Below, piece by piece: positions 19,343-27,429 of a DNA stretch of 64,000 nucleotides. The DNA is from Methanobacteriota archaeon (GTDB lineage Archaea > Halobacteriota > Methanomicrobia > Methanomicrobiales > Methanospirillaceae). The position numbers and the translations under genes were made by a program. Under the pieces are notes generated by a model. It saw only the letters and a program-made list of their open reading frames with translations, searched no databases and had not been told where the DNA came from. Each line of letters opens with the position of its first letter. Position 1 is the stretch's first letter. Location: assembly GCA_029547605.1 (NCBI GenBank), contig JAKPPB010000111.1, positions 1-64,000 of the forward strand, given 5' to 3'.

Positions 19343-20404
19343 TTGTCAGTACAAACTAATAAAAGATGTGTTTTCTGGCATGAATACGAGGGAAGGCCAA
19401 TTTTATCCCGCTCTTATGAGGTGGATCCGGTGAGATTTCCCTGGACAGCGATACCCAGGAAAGACCGCGACCAGGAACTTCTGGCCCAGATGCAGAACCG
19501 ACCGCGTGGTGTTGTGCACATTACTCATAACGACCTTGATGCAGTTGGATGCGATGCAATCCACCGGAGAGTCTTTGATTCCGTTACGACGATCTTCTGC
19601 TCAGTAGGGCGTTTTCCGCATGTGTTGACCGGAATTTCCAGGACCATCGGGGAAGGGGACACGCTGAGCATATCCGATCTCGGATACTACCAGGGGGCTG
19701 AAAGCATGGTTGATACCCTTAAGGAACAGGGGTGGAGAGTTGAGTGGCGGGACCACCACCGGTGGAGGGACGAGGAGTATGCCCGTATGGAGAAGAGATG
19801 CGATATTCTCCATGTCCAGGTAGATACCTGTGCGACGGGGATCTGCGCCCGCGACCTTGCACCAGATGACCCCATTGCAATTGAGGTGGCAAGAGTGGTC
19901 TGCGACTACGATCTCTGGGTACATGCGGATCCGCGGTCTGCTATCCTCGGGCAGGTTTTGCAACGGAAGAAAAACAGGGAGTATGTGAGAGACTGCCTGG
20001 TGCAGGGGACATTTTCCGATGAACGAATCAAGGCCGAGTACCGCGAGATAAGGGAGGATATGATGCGGCTCATGGAAAAGAGCATCCGGAAGGCGCAGAT
20101 CCGAGGGGCTAGGTATCGCATCGGGTTTGCACCCCTTTACGGGTATCCAAGCGAGACTGCGGCCGAGATGCGCCGCACCCTCTCAACCGATATGGAGGTG
20201 CTCATCTCCCCATCGGGACGGTTTTCCCTGAGGTCGGTCCCACCTGTGAGCCATATCCTTGCACGGAACTTCGGAGGCGGAGGCCACCCGAATGCGGCGG
20301 GAGGTAACTTCCCCTTCTCGTTCTGGGAAGGCGTCCTCTTCCGGCTTTTTGGAAGATCCGTGTATATCGACCGGTTCGTGGAGATTGCCGAATCACTGGA
20401 GTGA
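19343..20404 (+). CDS. DHH/DHHA1-family phosphoesterase
   Basis: A 353-aa DHH phosphoesterase. Metal-binding motifs are HNDLDAVGCDAI (motif I), ISDLGY (motif II), WRDHHRW (motif III DHH) and the DHHA1 end GGGGHPNAAGG at about 313-323. Family members cleave cyclic dinucleotides, nanoRNA or single-stranded nucleic acid; which applies is not visible. The start is uncertain: the frame can begin at TTG 19343, 12 bases from the tRNA, but ATG 19492 (MQNRPRGVVHITH) is the first in-frame ATG and sits closer to motif I. It overlaps the next gene convergently by 12 bases. Confidence 0.85.
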   Translation: MSVQTNKRCVFWHEYEGRPILSRSYEVDPVRFPWTAIPRKDRDQELLAQMQNRPRGVVHITHNDLDAVGCDAIHRRVFDSVTTIFCSVGRFPHVLTGISRTIGEGDTLSISDLGYYQGAESMVDTLKEQGWRVEWRDHHRWRDEEYARMEKRCDILHVQVDTCATGICARDLAPDDPIAIEVARVVCDYDLWVHADPRSAILGQVLQRKKNREYVRDCLVQGTFSDERIKAEYREIREDMMRLMEKSIRKAQIRGARYRIGFAPLYGYPSETAAEMRRTLSTDMEVLISPSGRFSLRSVPPVSHILARNFGGGGHPNAAGGNFPFSFWEGVLFRLFGRSVYIDRFVEIAESLE

Positions 20405-21187
20405 TACGGTAGCGGAATCAACGAGATCCCGCCAGTATTCCAGGTGGTGTTCAGTGCAATACCCTCCCACCCGGATCTGATCCTGGTCAAACGAACTGAG
20501 CACGACCGTGAGATCCCCTGCATCAGGGTCCATGATGAGAACCTGTGAAATTTCGTATTCCTCTCTCTGTGCAAGGAGAAGTGGCAGCTGGTCGACCCTG
20601 ACTGCGATTGCCCGTTGATATTCAAGAAGCGTAGTGATCGTCTCTTCGTTAAGTTCTTCCAGGAAAAAGAAGACTGTTTTTCCTGCCAGGGTTTCCAGTT
20701 CTTCAGGAAGTGCAGCGGAGCAGTGGAGCACGTGGCCTGCAACCCCTGTATCCCTCATCGCCCGCAAGAGGCGACGATACTGTTGACAGAGTGCAGCAGA
20801 GGACTCATCCCCGTCTCCATAATACCGGTCAGTCAGTTCCAGGAGGTGGGGAGCGGGGAGGGCGACCCTGCAGCCTCCTGAAATTGACCTTACCCTCGCG
20901 GCATCATCCTCGACAAATCCCGGTATTGACCCAAGTTCCCCAGTGATATATCCCTCCTTAATTCCGGAAATTGATTCAAACATTCTTTCGCGATAGAATT
21001 TTCCTCCAGCGCAGGGAAAGCCCACTCCCGCCTCCTTCTGGGGAAGGAGCCCTTTTTCGAGGAGAAATGAGGTGAGGTCAGCCTGCCTTCCCCGCTGGCC
21101 ACGAACCCACTCGGCAAGTTCGCCTGTGTCAGGGATAGGCAGCTCCGAACCCAGGGATATGGTCGGGAGGATGAGCTTCTTTGCCAT
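20393..21187 (-). CDS. Conserved hypothetical protein, function not recognised
   Basis: A 264-aa soluble protein beginning MAKKLILPTISLGSELPIPD, with no membrane segment or metal motif. The region from about 180 onward, including VFFFLEELNEETITTLLEYQ, looks like a compact alpha/beta domain, possibly TIM-barrel-like by eye only. It is divergent from metG by 39 bases and overlaps the DHH gene tail-to-tail by 12 bases. No family assignment is made. Confidence 0.7.
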   Translation of the reverse strand: MAKKLILPTISLGSELPIPDTGELAEWVRGQRGRQADLTSFLLEKGLLPQKEAGVGFPCAGGKFYRERMFESISGIKEGYITGELGSIPGFVEDDAARVRSISGGCRVALPAPHLLELTDRYYGDGDESSAALCQQYRRLLRAMRDTGVAGHVLHCSAALPEELETLAGKTVFFFLEELNEETITTLLEYQRAIAVRVDQLPLLLAQREEYEISQVLIMDPDAGDLTVVLSSFDQDQIRVGGYCTEHHLEYWRDLVDSATVSLQ

Positions 21188-21226
21188 GTCTCTTCAGTTA
21201 TTTATAGCATCATCATCAAAAGCATA

Positions 21227-23218
21227 GTGATGAGTGAGAAGCCCATACTGGTGACCTGCGGCCTTCCCTATACCAATGGCCCCTGTCACATCGGGCACCT
21301 GCGGACCTATGTCCCCGCCGACTGCTATGTAAGGTACCTGCGGAGGAGAGGCGAGGAGGTGGTATTTGTCTGCGGATCCGATAATCACGGCACACCTATC
21401 GTGGTCAGCGCAGAGGAAGCAAAGATCTCCCCTAGGGAGATGTCCGAGCGCTACCATGCCCACTTCGACCAGACCTTTCGCCGCATGAAGGTTGAATTCG
21501 ACCACTTCGGGATGACCGACGATCCCACAAACCACTCACGCACGAGACAGATCGTCGAGGCACTCCGGAGGAACGGCTTCATCTACTCCAAGGTGATCAA
21601 GCAGAGCTACTGCACGAACTGCCGCCGTTTCCTCCCTGACCGCTACGTGGAAGGGACCTGCCCCCATTGCGGAGTACAGGCCAGGGGGGATGAGTGCGAC
21701 CAGGGATGCGGCCGCCACCTCGAACCAGGCGAGATCCGCGACCCGGTCTGCATGGTGTGCAAGACAAAGGCCGAGCTTCGCGACCAGGAGCACTTCTTCT
21801 TCAGGTTGAGCGAGTTCAAAGAGTTCCTTCTCCAGTACCTTGACGGTCTTTCGGGAACCCTGAATGCCAAAAACTATGCCCTCGGATGGGTGAAGGAAGA
21901 CCTGCATGACTGGTGCATCACCAGAACGCTCGACTGGGGGGTGAAGTTTCCCGGCCGGGACGATCTCGTCGTCTACGTATGGGTGGATGCACCCATCGGG
22001 TACATCTCTTTCACGGAAGAATGGGCAAAAAAGACTGGAAACGATTGGAAAGCCCTCTGGTGCGGCGATAACCGCGTGACACACTTCATCGGGGGGGATA
22101 TCATCTACCACCATTGCATCTTCTGGCCTGCACTTCTCAAGGGTGCGGGGTACGGGACGCCGTACTCGGTCGTTGCCAGTGGGATGGTCAAGGTGGATGA
22201 CCACAAGTTCTCAAAGTCCCGCGGCTACGTCGTGTGGACGAACGACGATTACCTTGACAGGGGGCTTTCCGCCGACTACCTGCGGTATTACCTCCTCTCA
22301 TATACGAACCACACGAAAGACCTCAACTTTTCCTGGAAGGTCTTTGGCGAGCGGGTGAACAACGAGCTCGTGAACACCCTCGGGAACTTCATCTACCGGA
22401 GCCTCTATTTTGCACACAAGGAGTTCGGCGGGATTCCCGATGTCCCCGCGAGGGAGGAGATTTTCGGGCAGATAAGGCAGTCTTTTGCCCGGGTCGACAC
22501 CGCGATGCATGAGTATGATTTCAAGGTCGCGGTGGACGAGATGATGGCGCTCGCGGCATTCGGGAACAATTACATCCAGAGCAATGCACCATGGAAGCGT
22601 ATCAAGACGGATCGGCAGGCAGCAGCACAGGTAATCAAGGACTGCCTCGTCCTGGCACGGGCGCTCTGCCTTCTCTTTGAGCCTGTGCTGCCCGAAAAGA
22701 CACGCGAGATATGGGCCATGCTCGGGAATTCAAGTCAACTGGAGACATGCATCCTGGACGAGGCTTTTTCCGATCTCCCTCCCTCTGCACTCCCTGCGCC
22801 AAGGCCGCTCTTTCCGAAACTCGAAGACGCATTCATCACCGAGATGGACTCCCTCCTGCAGAAGAGGGTCGGAGAGGCGAAAAAGCGATCAAAGGAGGAA
22901 GTGCCCGTCTCCATTGAGGAGTTCTCCCGCCTGGACATCCGGACCGGAAAAATCCTCTCTGCGGAACCGATCCCAAAATCCTCTAAACTCCTTAGGCTCC
23001 AGGTGGATATCGGTGATGAAAAAAGGCAGATAGTGGCCGGGATCGCACAATTCTACTACCCGGCAGATCTCATCGGGCTGCCAGTCGTCGTGGTGGCAAA
23101 CCTTGCCCCCGCAAAGATATTCGGGGTCGAGAGCCGCGGGATGCTCCTTGCCGCCGGAGACCGGGCATCGCTTCTCATGCCGCGGACCGATGTTCCTCCA
23201 GGGACAAAGATCAGGTAA
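21227..23218 (+). CDS. metG: Methionyl-tRNA synthetase with C-terminal tRNA-binding domain
   Basis: Charges tRNA-Met. The 663 aa contain the class I CHIGHLRTY (HIGH) near residue 21, two zinc knuckles (CTNC/CPHC and CDQGCG/CMVC, about 126-185), and KFSKSRG (KMSKS equivalent) around 330. A C-terminal OB-fold (EEFSRLDIRTGKILSAEPIP to the end) is the EMAP/Trbp111-like dimerisation and tRNA-binding domain. Tandem ATG starts lie at 21227 and 21230. It is divergent from the hypothetical gene. Confidence 0.97.
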   Translation: MMSEKPILVTCGLPYTNGPCHIGHLRTYVPADCYVRYLRRRGEEVVFVCGSDNHGTPIVVSAEEAKISPREMSERYHAHFDQTFRRMKVEFDHFGMTDDPTNHSRTRQIVEALRRNGFIYSKVIKQSYCTNCRRFLPDRYVEGTCPHCGVQARGDECDQGCGRHLEPGEIRDPVCMVCKTKAELRDQEHFFFRLSEFKEFLLQYLDGLSGTLNAKNYALGWVKEDLHDWCITRTLDWGVKFPGRDDLVVYVWVDAPIGYISFTEEWAKKTGNDWKALWCGDNRVTHFIGGDIIYHHCIFWPALLKGAGYGTPYSVVASGMVKVDDHKFSKSRGYVVWTNDDYLDRGLSADYLRYYLLSYTNHTKDLNFSWKVFGERVNNELVNTLGNFIYRSLYFAHKEFGGIPDVPAREEIFGQIRQSFARVDTAMHEYDFKVAVDEMMALAAFGNNYIQSNAPWKRIKTDRQAAAQVIKDCLVLARALCLLFEPVLPEKTREIWAMLGNSSQLETCILDEAFSDLPPSALPAPRPLFPKLEDAFITEMDSLLQKRVGEAKKRSKEEVPVSIEEFSRLDIRTGKILSAEPIPKSSKLLRLQVDIGDEKRQIVAGIAQFYYPADLIGLPVVVVANLAPAKIFGVESRGMLLAAGDRASLLMPRTDVPPGTKIR

Positions 23219-23265
23219 TTCCTATTCGTTCCTTTTTTTATCGAGTGTTTCCTTCAGGATGTCTC

Positions 23266-23835
23266 TCACGGGTACTGGTGGCGCTTCCGCGAGTACTCGC
23301 CTGATCCCACCTCATCCTCTTCACCGCCGATCATCCCAAGCGATTCTTCAGCCATGCGGCGTACGTATTCGTTCTCATCCGAGAGCCTGTCAATGAGGGG
23401 TGTGACTGCACTTCTCACTCCCAGGAGTCCAAGCGATTTTGCTGCCATGTACCTGACATGGTCCTTCTCATCGGTGAGTGCCTGTATAAGGGCTGCTCCT
23501 GCGTTCGTAGAACCGCTCATCCCGAGAGCCTCGGCAGCCCTGTACCTGATCCGCCAGTCACGGTTCTGTAACAATGAGACGAGGTCCGGAACTGCGTCCT
23601 CTCCAAGGCCTGCAAGGGCGCGAGCGGCCTGGCCCCGCACTCTCTTGTCTGGATCCCTCAACGAAGTGAGGAAGAGACTTTTTTTCGAGGCGTCCTGTTC
23701 TGCCCCCAGAAGGTAGAGGGAATACCCCCGCACATGGGGATCGGGGGAGGAACTGGCCTCTCTTTCGAGCATCTCCACTGGGACTTCGCGTTTTGATTCC
23801 GGCATCCCTTGATCATCCATCCATATCCCGACCAT
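23266..23835 (-). CDS. HEAT/PBS-lyase-like repeat protein
   Basis: A 189-aa alpha-helical repeat protein with about four HEAT-like units, for example DKRVRGQAARALAGLGEDAV, DWRIRYRAAEALGMSG, DHVRYMAAKSLGLLG and NEYVRRMAEESLGMIG. Such repeats mediate protein contacts; the partner is unknown. A related shorter HEAT protein lies at 29809-30135. No signal peptide is visible. It is convergent with metG. Confidence 0.85.
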   Translation of the reverse strand: MVGIWMDDQGMPESKREVPVEMLEREASSSPDPHVRGYSLYLLGAEQDASKKSLFLTSLRDPDKRVRGQAARALAGLGEDAVPDLVSLLQNRDWRIRYRAAEALGMSGSTNAGAALIQALTDEKDHVRYMAAKSLGLLGVRSAVTPLIDRLSDENEYVRRMAEESLGMIGGEEDEVGSGEYSRKRHQYP

Positions 23836-23869
23836 GATGGGAGATACAGCACAAAATGATTTTTGAAAT

Positions 23870-24094
23870 TTACTTCCTTATTCCCAGCACGATTAGATAA
23901 ATCCCAAATCCTATGAACAGAAGGCTGATCGGAAGGGGAAGTGTCCTGTATGAACCGGAGATCAGCGGGAATACTCCAAAGAGAATGATGAGAAGACCAA
24001 GGCCGATTATTGGCCCGCCGCTTTCCACCCCGAAGACCGGGCAGGGTCTTCCTTCTCTGCTTTGAGGTTCAGATAATCCTGTCTGTTTACCCAT
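23870..24094 (-). CDS. Small membrane protein, two predicted helices
   Basis: From MGKQTGLSEPQ the protein is 74 aa, with two hydrophobic segments, IIGLGLLIILFGVFPLISG and PISLLFIGFGIYLIVLGI, separated by a short SYRTLPL loop, and a C-terminal RK. Function unknown. ATG 24127 (MIPHESEDKRG) is an alternative start and the frame remains open further to 24235; the hydrophilic start of the longer version does not look like a signal. Confidence 0.55.
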   Translation of the reverse strand: MGKQTGLSEPQSREGRPCPVFGVESGGPIIGLGLLIILFGVFPLISGSYRTLPLPISLLFIGFGIYLIVLGIRK

Positions 24095-24440
24095 ACCTCT
24101 CTTATCCTCTGATTCATGTGGTATCATGGTCTCGAACTTACATCCCTTAATGATACCTCCATCACCTGCGTTGTTTCGATCAATATCATATAGCATTATA
24201 GGGTTTACATTATGAAATACAAGAATCTTCACCATCTCCCGGGGCCCTTCCTGTTCAGGCTATAACCCCTTCAGAAACACAAACGTATATTCAATTATTT
24301 CACACCCAAAACAGGGTCAGATGCACCAATCTCCCTCCAATTCCATGCCCAATAGGGACTCTCCTGCTGCTTTGGGATCGATATCTGTGCCTGACGATTC
24401 CTCATCAAGTGTGCAATTGATTTAAAGGCTTCACTGAGTT

Positions 24441-24720
24441 GTATGGGAAACTAAATCGAAGGTATTGTCCACACTCTTATTCTGGGAATAAAGTCGATGT
24501 GGTTTTACGATCCGAATCAATAGTTACGAATTGATACCTGTATCCACGAATGCACTATTGGGGCCGAAATGTCACCTTAAGGAGTGATTGGTAGAACCCC
24601 CCAGCAATCCCTGAAGCGGCGGCATGGCATTGCACATGGGGTGGAGGGCCAGACAGCTCACCCAAAAACGGACATGATTCGTCAATTATTTCCATACCAG
24701 AAGGCAAAGAGGCTCTTCAG
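24441..24720 (+). repeat. Dispersed non-coding repeat, copy 2
   Basis: GGGAAACTAAATCGAAGG at about 24445 begins a stretch resembling 3217-3400: GCGGCGGCATGGCATTGCACATG, GTGGAGGGCCAGACAGCTCACC, and TTCGTCAATTATTTCC followed by ACCAGAAGGCAAAGAGGC align by eye with the first copy at about two thirds identity in the better blocks. The whole 24128-24936 interval carries no gene I can support. The short plus-strand frame at 24878-25135 is antisense to the secreted protein. Confidence 0.45.
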
Positions 24721-24936
24721 GCGTTGATGGAATATTTCGTCCTGTGCAGAAAGTCAAGGTTTATCCGTTCATAGTGGCGCATCGAATTGAAAATTCACTG
24801 CAAAAAAGCAAAGAGGTTCTTTCTTGTGCAGTGGGAATATACTCCGTGTGCGGTCTTCGCATTGAACCATTAAATGCATGCGCTCCGGCTTATCCGTGAG
24901 ATTTCTGTCAGAGGAAAAAGGGAGATTATCAGAGAA

Positions 24937-25620
24937 TCAGCAGCAGTTGCTGCAACCGAAGGGACAGCCAGAGAGATACGCGGGTAAATTCACTACAGTG
25001 GTCTGGTTCGGGGCAACGACCGCTGTCGCGCACCAGACTGCATCCGAGGATGATGTTCTCCCTTTCGTCACTTTCAAACAATATGAACCGGACAGGATGT
25101 TCTTATCGAAATTGACTGGGAGAATGCCGCAATAGTGCCATTGCATGTCGTAATAATCCTCCACATCGGTGGCAAAGAACAGGGGCTTTACCCATAGATA
25201 GTAGGGACCTCCCGAACTCGGCCCGGAAACCACCATCGATCCATAACCCCTCTCAGTTGTCTCGATTGGACTCGGATAGTAGGTTGGCCCGGTTGAATAA
25301 TGCGTAACGACACTGTACACGTTGACGCCACTACAACTGCTGCAATAGCCATAGGGGGAGATGGAATCAGTGATACTGACGCTTGTCTGGGATGTCCCAG
25401 TAGTTGAACGATACCTGGACAGCTCATTCAACTGCTGGGTGAACACCGGTGTCTCCTGTATGGCACTGAATTTTTCCAGTACATTCCCCTTCGAGATAGT
25501 CATCCCCGATGTCGAAAAGGGAGCATTCAGATTCCTGGCCTCGAACGCCGCAGACGCCGGGACCAATAGCACGACTAAGACAACCATGAATGCAATTGCA
25601 TAAAGATACGTAACCTTCAT
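24937..25620 (-). CDS. Secreted protein with cysteine-rich C-terminal tail
   Basis: A 227-aa protein with a clear signal peptide (MKVTYLYAIAFMVVLVVLLV, cleavage probably after PASA at about 24). The mature part is Ser/Thr/Tyr-rich with PYGYCSSCSG, a central region YYLWVKPLFFATDVEDYYD, and the unusual ending SGCPFGCSNCC with five cysteines in the last 10 residues, which suggests disulfides or metal binding at the C-terminus. No homologous family is recognised. It is first in the 24-31 kb envelope island. The 400 bases upstream to 26021 hold no supported gene. Confidence 0.75.
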   Translation of the reverse strand: MKVTYLYAIAFMVVLVVLLVPASAAFEARNLNAPFSTSGMTISKGNVLEKFSAIQETPVFTQQLNELSRYRSTTGTSQTSVSITDSISPYGYCSSCSGVNVYSVVTHYSTGPTYYPSPIETTERGYGSMVVSGPSSGGPYYLWVKPLFFATDVEDYYDMQWHYCGILPVNFDKNILSGSYCLKVTKGRTSSSDAVWCATAVVAPNQTTVVNLPAYLSGCPFGCSNCC

Positions 25621-26021
25621 ACCACTCGATCTCTCCTGACCTTATTTTCGTTGAACCCTTGATTAATGATGCGATACATCGCAACGGCTCATCCTTGTGT
25701 TCCTTACCAGTATAGATATGCCGTGACAATAAAAGAATATCGCATTAAGCGAACCATGCGGAGGGATAAGGCCTCAAATAAGATCCGGGCTTTTTAAAAA
25801 AGGAATGAGTATGCGCAATCTAACATGAACACATCCTTTGCAAAAAAGTGGTGTGCACCGGGATGAGCATCTGAATCCTTGTTTCAGCAGTTTGCATTCA
25901 ATTCCCAATATTCACGGAATTTTCAATCTACCCTGGATAAAATTGAAAAGGATACTGTTCCGCGTCCTCTCTTGAATGAACGAGAGACGCCCGATTCTTG
26001 TGAATTAGGTTAAAAAAATAT

Positions 26022-26857
26022 TTACCCGGAAGTGTAGCTCACTTCCTTTGCCAGGTTGAAGAGGCCGCTCGCGGTGGTCACGTCACTGTATGTGATCTCG
26101 CTTCCAACCGCGGTGCTGTTGCCGATCCCCTCCTGGAGATTTGCATTGACATACACCGTGGCAGTACCGACTGCTCCAGTAGTCAGGTCTCCCTCGGTCT
26201 GGTTCACGCCTTCAATCTCGACGTAGTAGTCCATTGATACCGGAGTGCTGGTTGAATCCGCGGTGATCGTGGCACCAGTTGCAGAAGTCACTGCAGCCTC
26301 GGACACAACCATTTCGGATCCTGCCACAATCACGCCATTTGTCGATGGCAACACTGCTCCATCGGGTGCTCCCCAGACCGAGTCACAGCAGGTTTCTCCT
26401 ACAGTGGCGCCATATGCAATGGTCTCTACAAGGATGCTCTCATCGGCGATCATCTTTCCAGTACTATCGCCGTCGCCGTTGGTATCATACGTCAATATTT
26501 GCGTCGACTCGAAGTTGTCGCTGTTGGCAGTCTTTGGCCCGGTGTCAAGGTTTGTGTATTTGTCATACGTCGCCTCGCCCGAAATTGCCATGATGTCCTG
26601 CTGGTAACTTATGGTTGACTGCCCTTCTCCACTGGTTGCATTCAGCGGCGGGTTGTCACTCAAGTCATTGTTTCCCTGGACATACACGAATTATCGGAAT
26701 GAGAATAGAGGTTACCGATTACCGCGGCAGATGTCCGGGTCGTGATCGATGTTGTCTCGTTGGTGGGAGGGAGTGTCCTTGCGGCAGTTGCAAAGGTCCC
26801 AAAAACTGCTATCATTATAAGAATGACAGCTATGCATATGCAGGTATTTCGTTTCAT
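26022..26857 (-). pseudogene. Secreted DLVYKEKTT-family member with a frameshift
   Basis: The signal part starts at ATG 26857 behind AAGGTGGCACA: MKRNTCICIAVILIMIAVFG, then TFATAARTLPPTNETTSITT. After AVIGNLYSHSDNS the frame breaks near 26685 and continues in another frame as VYVQGNNDLSDNPPLNATSG. Aligned with the intact copies (VMGTMTNSESVV, then NQDIRNNPPLN) this is most simply one base lost. Downstream family landmarks remain: LDTGPKTANSDNF for LDTGNKVANQKNF, IADESILVETIA for TTSESLLLDLAS, and the end VTTASGLFNLAKEVSY. It is the most diverged copy and has lost the YCN cysteine block. A sequencing error is possible. Confidence 0.7.
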
Positions 26858-27429
26858 TGTGCCACCTTGATTCGCATAAGCCTGCGTAATCAACACATTG
26901 TTATCTGTTGGAACTATTTATAGTTTCTGGACAGTACAGTGTTTTATAGGAAAACTGGTGACGAAATGAGCTTTTTAGGGGAAATAGAGAGTAAATGACG
27001 GATATTCTCCGTGATCTTTTTAGATTGCATGAAAATCACGGGGATGGATGGAAATGAGCTGATGATCGATATCCCCATCGCCGTTCCCAGGTCTGATTCA
27101 CCTGTGACCTATTATATGTCGAAAACTGCTGTAACACGAGTGAACTTTTTGCGATATTGATGAATCACATAATCCTTTTTGCCTCAATGTATGCAATTGA
27201 ACACCGGTATAGTTATTCTCGGACGACAAAGATGAATCCCGACGTAATTCCTGGGGCTGAGGAACAATCTATAAATATTCGTGAAATGATCATCCGAATT
27301 TTATTAATTGCATACAAGCGATGATTGTTCCAGATTGTTCATCGCGGTTTATTTGTAGTACGAGCGGGATAATGGCAAGATATCCAAAAAACCTGAAATG
27401 TCATGAAATAGTTCAATAAAAAAATGGGG

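Noticed and set aside
24878-25135. 85-codon plus-strand frame
   Set aside because: Largely antisense to the secreted Cys-tail protein, which has a clear signal peptide.
27261-27342. Inverted and direct GATTGTTC copies
   Set aside because: Three short copies (GGAACAATCT, TGATTGTTCC, AGATTGTTCA) in an intergenic AT-rich region. Too short to support as an operator without comparison with relatives.
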